The notes beneath the pieces are model-generated. The model searched no databases. It was given only the letters and a program-made list of their open reading frames with translations, and was not told where the DNA came from. This document shows positions 7,062 through 9,530 of a DNA stretch of 9,530 bases, in pieces. The position numbers and the translations under genes were made by a program. Within the stretch, counting starts at the first letter, position 1, and each line of letters begins with the position of its first letter. The DNA is from Flavobacterium psychrophilum (GTDB taxonomy: Bacteria; Bacteroidota; Bacteroidia; Flavobacteriales; Flavobacteriaceae). Location of the stretch: contig CAMBHH010000130.1 of assembly GCA_945866505.1 (NCBI GenBank), forward strand, positions 1 to 9,530, given 5' to 3'.

Positions 7062-7097
7062 AAATATGTTATTAGCTTTTTACATAAAAACAACTAT

Positions 7098-8033
7098 ATG
7101 TTCAAAATCAAAACCCTAGTCAATATAACATTTTTAATGTTCTCAACGATTCATTACGCACAATATACCGATCAAATTAATTCAAATAGACCAGGAGAAA
7201 CAATGTCTGCTTTTGCAGTTGGAAAATCAGTCATTCAATTAGAATCTGGGATTTATGGCATCAAAGAAAATCATAGTGTTCTGAACTATGATGCAAATGG
7301 ATTTGGTATTGATATGACACTACGATGGGGAATGTTTATGGAAAAACTAGAATTAATTGCTGATTTGCAGTACCAATATGAATTTTTTAATCCGGCAATA
7401 GTGTTTCCCGAGAAATCAGCTTTCAAACAAACCATTATAGGTGCAAAATATTTGATTTATGATCCATTCAAAAATTACGAAAAAAAAGTAAATTTATACA
7501 GCTGGAAAGCCAATCATTCGTTCAATTGGCATCAATTTATTCCTGCCGTTTCGATTTTTGCTGGGGCAAATGTTACTAGTGCTAAGAATCCTTATTATTT
7601 TTCTCCAGAAGCTGCAATTTCACCCAAAATAATAATAATTGCCCAAAATCATTTGGGTGACGGAAGTTGGGTCTTTGTAACCAATATCATTGCTGATTAC
7701 ATCGCAACTGATTTTCCAAGTTATGGATATGGCATTACCTTAACTAAAGGAATTAACAAAAATTGGTCTGGATTTATTGAAAATCAAGGATATATGAGTG
7801 ATTTTTATAGTGATGCAATTGTTCGCGGTGGAGCGGCATATCTGCTTAATGATGATATGCAAATTGACGCCTCAATAAGTACAAGTTTGAAGAGCACACC
7901 CTCCATACTTTATGGTGGAATTGGATTTTCTTGGCGTTATGATGCGGGCTACAAAGAAGTTAAAATGAAAGTAAATACTGGAGATGCAGATAAAAAAGCG
8001 CAAAAAAAAGCTAAGAAAACCAAAAAAGGATAA
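7098..8033 (+). CDS. Outer-membrane beta-barrel 'transporter' family protein (MetA-pathway/phenol-degradation-like)
   Basis: A 311-residue exported protein. Residues 1-21 form a signal peptide (basic MFKIK, a hydrophobic core, then HYA before Gln22), the common AQ-type cleavage site of Flavobacterium. The mature start DQINSNRPGETMSAFAVGK and the alternating hydrophobic/polar strands that follow resemble the Bacteroidota 'transporter' proteins placed in the family Phenol_MetA_deg (PF13557), which are predicted outer-membrane barrels. The last recognisable strand is YGGIGFSWRYD, followed by a linker and a lysine-rich tail (DADKKAQKKAKKTKKG, 296-311). The tail lies beyond the aromatic residue that normally closes a barrel. 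The ATG at 7098 is chosen because it opens the signal peptide; a TTG 13 codons earlier lies in the promoter. The substrate is unknown, and the family name does not prove a role in aromatic degradation. It probably shares a transcript with the GNAT gene 24 bp downstream. Confidence 0.72.
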   Translation: MFKIKTLVNITFLMFSTIHYAQYTDQINSNRPGETMSAFAVGKSVIQLESGIYGIKENHSVLNYDANGFGIDMTLRWGMFMEKLELIADLQYQYEFFNPAIVFPEKSAFKQTIIGAKYLIYDPFKNYEKKVNLYSWKANHSFNWHQFIPAVSIFAGANVTSAKNPYYFSPEAAISPKIIIIAQNHLGDGSWVFVTNIIADYIATDFPSYGYGITLTKGINKNWSGFIENQGYMSDFYSDAIVRGGAAYLLNDDMQIDASISTSLKSTPSILYGGIGFSWRYDAGYKEVKMKVNTGDADKKAQKKAKKTKKG

Positions 8034-8057
8034 TTTGATAACAACTAATAATTACTA

Positions 8058-9176
8058 ATGATTGCCATAAAAGAAGCCATTACAAAAAAGGAAATGACTG
8101 AATTTGTCAAATTTCCTTTCTCCTTATACAAAGACAACAAATATTGGGTTCCACCCATCATTGCTGATGAATTAGAATCGTTTGACAAAACTAAAAATCC
8201 CGCTTTCGAAAGTGCAGAAGCTTATTTTTATTTGGCTTATAAGGGCAATGAAATAGTTGGGAGAATTGCTGCAATCATCAACTGGGGAGAAGTAAATGAC
8301 CAGAAAAAGAGGAAAGTTCGTTTTGGTTGGTTTGATGTGATTGACAACATCGAAGTAACCAAGGCTTTATTAGAAAAAGTGTATGAACTAGGTCTGAAAA
8401 ACAATTTAGAACACGTTGAAGGTCCAATGGGTTTCTCTAACCTAGACAAAGTAGGCGTTCTCACCGAAGGTTTTGCCGAAATAGGAACCATGATTACTTG
8501 GTACAATCATCCCTATTTTGCAACTCATTTAGAACAATTGGGATTTGTCAAAGAGAAAGAATTTATAGAAAGTATTTTTCCTTTTTCGAATGTGAAACCT
8601 GAATTCTTTTTGAAAGCGCAAGCCTTAATCAAAAAACGATACGAACTGACAAGTTTGACCTTTACCAAAACAAAAGACATCATGCCTTATGTGGACAAAA
8701 TGTTTGATTTGTTTAATAATTCTTATGCCAATTTATCTTCTTTTGTCGCTATTACCGACGTTCAAAAAGAATATTTTAAGAAGAAATACATCAGTTTTAT
8801 TAATCCGGAATACATCAAATTTGTGATGGACAAAAACGGGGATATTGTAGCTTTCAGCATTGTAATGCCAAGTTTTTCGGAAGCATTACAAAAAGCCGAA
8901 GGCAAACTTTTCCCTTTTGGATTTTATCATTTGCTCAAGGCAAGAAAAGACAGCAAAGACGTTGTTTTTTACCTTATTGGCGTTCACCCTGAATACCAAA
9001 ATAAAGGTGTAACAGCCATTATTTTTGACGAATATTTTAAAACTTTTTCAGAAAAAGGAATAATCAATTGCATTCGAACTCCGGAACTAGAAGAAAATCA
9101 TGCCATACATAATTTATGGAAAAATTTTGATCCAAGGATTCATTGTAGAAGAAAAACGTTTGTCAAAAACCTTTAA
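8058..9176 (+). CDS. GNAT-like N-acetyltransferase domain protein
   Basis: A 372-residue soluble protein with no signal peptide. The first half begins IAIKEAITKKEMTEFVKFPFSLYKDNKYWVPP (2-33) and contains VGRIAAIIN (67-75) and VEGPMGFSNLDKVGVLTEGF (120-139), a pattern I recall from long uncharacterised GNAT-related proteins of Bacteroidota. The second half holds a GNAT fold core. FYLIGVHPEYQNKGVTA (304-320) matches the acetyl-CoA pyrophosphate-binding motif Q/R-x-x-G-x-G/A in the form QNKGVT, with Val-Thr where Gly or Ala is most common. It ends with ELEENHAIHNLWKNFDP (343-359), a typical GNAT C-terminal segment. The length, about twice a single GNAT domain, suggests two tandem GNAT-like halves with only the second keeping a clear cofactor motif. 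The acceptor is unknown. The ATG at 8058 follows the outer-membrane protein stop by 24 bp, which suggests co-transcription. Confidence 0.75.
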   Translation: MIAIKEAITKKEMTEFVKFPFSLYKDNKYWVPPIIADELESFDKTKNPAFESAEAYFYLAYKGNEIVGRIAAIINWGEVNDQKKRKVRFGWFDVIDNIEVTKALLEKVYELGLKNNLEHVEGPMGFSNLDKVGVLTEGFAEIGTMITWYNHPYFATHLEQLGFVKEKEFIESIFPFSNVKPEFFLKAQALIKKRYELTSLTFTKTKDIMPYVDKMFDLFNNSYANLSSFVAITDVQKEYFKKKYISFINPEYIKFVMDKNGDIVAFSIVMPSFSEALQKAEGKLFPFGFYHLLKARKDSKDVVFYLIGVHPEYQNKGVTAIIFDEYFKTFSEKGIINCIRTPELEENHAIHNLWKNFDPRIHCRRKTFVKNL

Positions 9177-9180
9177 AAAA

Positions 9181-9215
9181 GTGGTCAGCGAACCTGTCCG
9201 CATAATGGTGGACAG
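9181..9215. repeat. Spaced direct repeats GTGGTCAG / GTGGACAG, possible insertion-sequence end remnant
   Basis: GTGGTCAG (9181-9188) recurs as GTGGACAG (9208-9215) at a 27-bp interval, with CTGTCCGCATAAT between. Read on the minus strand the segment ends in CTGACCACTTTTTT. This resembles the multiply repeated TGACCACTTTT-type termini that I recall from some IS21-family elements. No transposase gene is present, so at most this is a scar. Confidence 0.25.
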
Positions 9216-9220
9216 TTTTT
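9194..9220 (+). terminator. Probable intrinsic terminator of the GNAT gene
   Basis: CTGTCC (9194-9199) pairs with GGACAG (9210-9215) around a 10-nt loop and is followed directly by TTTTT (9216-9220). It lies 18 bp after the GNAT stop codon, the expected place for a terminator. The stem is short (6 bp) but GC-containing, so termination should be moderate. Confidence 0.6.
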
Positions 9221-9332
9221 AGTAACCAGTTGATAAACTAAATTAGTTGCCTTTTTGGAAAGTAATAAAATATAGCGATTTTTTCCTTTTTTGACTAACT
9301 AATATTTATGCTTAATTTTTACTGCTCCACAG

Positions 9333-9364
9333 GTTTTAGGATTGGTCCGTTTTAGGATTGATCC
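9333..9364. repeat. Tandem duplication of a 16-bp unit (GTTTTAGGATTGRTCC)
   Basis: GTTTTAGGATTGGTCC (9333-9348) is followed directly by GTTTTAGGATTGATCC (9349-9364), with one difference. The pair lies in non-coding DNA about 17 bp beyond the T-rich tail of the rRNA terminator. No protein-coding frame is evident. Confidence 0.8.
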
Positions 9365-9380
9365 ATAACCACCTTCAATC

Positions 9381-9419
9381 AAAAACAAAAAACCCTGTTT
9401 CTAACGAAACAGGGTTTTT
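9381..9419 (-). terminator. Strong intrinsic terminator of the rRNA operon
   Basis: A near-perfect 14-bp stem (AAAAACCCTGTTTC ending at 9401, with GAAACAGGGTTTTT starting at 9406) encloses the 4-nt loop TAAC. On the minus strand it is followed by a T-rich stretch (complement of 9381-9390). It begins about 8 bp after the 5S rRNA 3' end. The plus strand also ends in a T-run, so it can act in both directions and would insulate the GNAT gene from the rRNA operon. Confidence 0.9.
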
Positions 9420-9426
9420 CAAAAGA

Positions 9427-9530
9427 AAGGCGACGACATACTCTCCCACATAACTGCAGTACCATCTGCGCAGGCGGGCTTAACTACTCTGTTCGGGATG
9501 GGAAGAGGTGAGCCCCGCCGCAATAACCAC
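9427..9530 (-). rRNA. rrf: 5S ribosomal RNA, 5' end just cut by the window edge
   Basis: The minus strand carries the diagnostic 5S core: CCCATCCCGAACAGAGTAG, then TTAAGCCCGCC, GATGGTACTGC and GTGGGAGAGTATG. The 3' end GTCGTCGCC (complement of 9429-9437) pairs with the visible 5' end GTGGTTA to form helix I, with one to a few 5' bases lost beyond position 9530. This is the last gene of an rRNA operon reading leftwards, so 23S and 16S rRNA genes are expected to the right of the window. The exact mature ends were not determined. Confidence 0.95.

Noticed and set aside
6974..7093. 40-codon upstream extension of the DUF4834 gene to an earlier start
   Set aside because: The extension is AT-rich and low in complexity, runs over both candidate promoters, and the family opens with MQEASF at 6973.
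7059..7097. TTG start for the outer-membrane protein gene
   Set aside because: The TTG is part of the TACATTTG promoter motif, and the ATG at 7098 gives a proper signal peptide.

Overview
The window looks like chromosomal DNA from a Flavobacterium-like member of the Bacteroidota. Evidence for this is the low G+C content, the A-rich start regions without Shine-Dalgarno sequences, TAnnTTTG-type promoter motifs, a DUF4834 gene, short dispersed palindromes and heptamer repeats of a kind I associate with Flavobacteriaceae, and the sequence of the 5S rRNA. No database search was possible, so all family names come from motifs and recalled family resemblance.

Layout. (1) 4-957, plus strand: a Fic-domain protein with a class II inhibitory motif and a C-terminal winged-helix-like domain, ending in a strong hairpin terminator that lies between convergent genes. 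(2) 1093-6973, minus strand, read right to left: a DUF4834 small membrane protein, a large YfhO-type membrane protein, a GT4-like glycosyltransferase, and an MOP-superfamily (Wzx-like) flippase. This resembles a small cell-surface glycan module: a membrane-embedded GT-C-like protein, a cytoplasmic sugar transferase and a lipid-linked glycan exporter. (3) 6974-7097: a divergent promoter region. (4) 7098-9176, plus strand: an outer-membrane beta-barrel 'transporter'-type protein and a GNAT-like acetyltransferase, 24 bp apart and probably co-transcribed. (5) 9177-9530: a hairpin terminator for the acetyltransferase gene, a possible insertion-sequence scar, a tandem 16-bp repeat, a strong rRNA-operon terminator, and a nearly complete 5S rRNA gene on the minus strand, whose 16S and 23S partners must lie beyond the right edge.

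The most unusual feature is the glycosyltransferase reading frame. It is bracketed by two different tandem repeats, both of period 7 bp: one inside its atypical N-terminal extension, the other spanning its stop codon and the gap to the flippase. Because 7 is not a multiple of 3, copy-number change at the 5' array would shift the frame. I do not see a clear novel defence or mobile system. The Fic protein is the only gene with an obvious effector-type activity.
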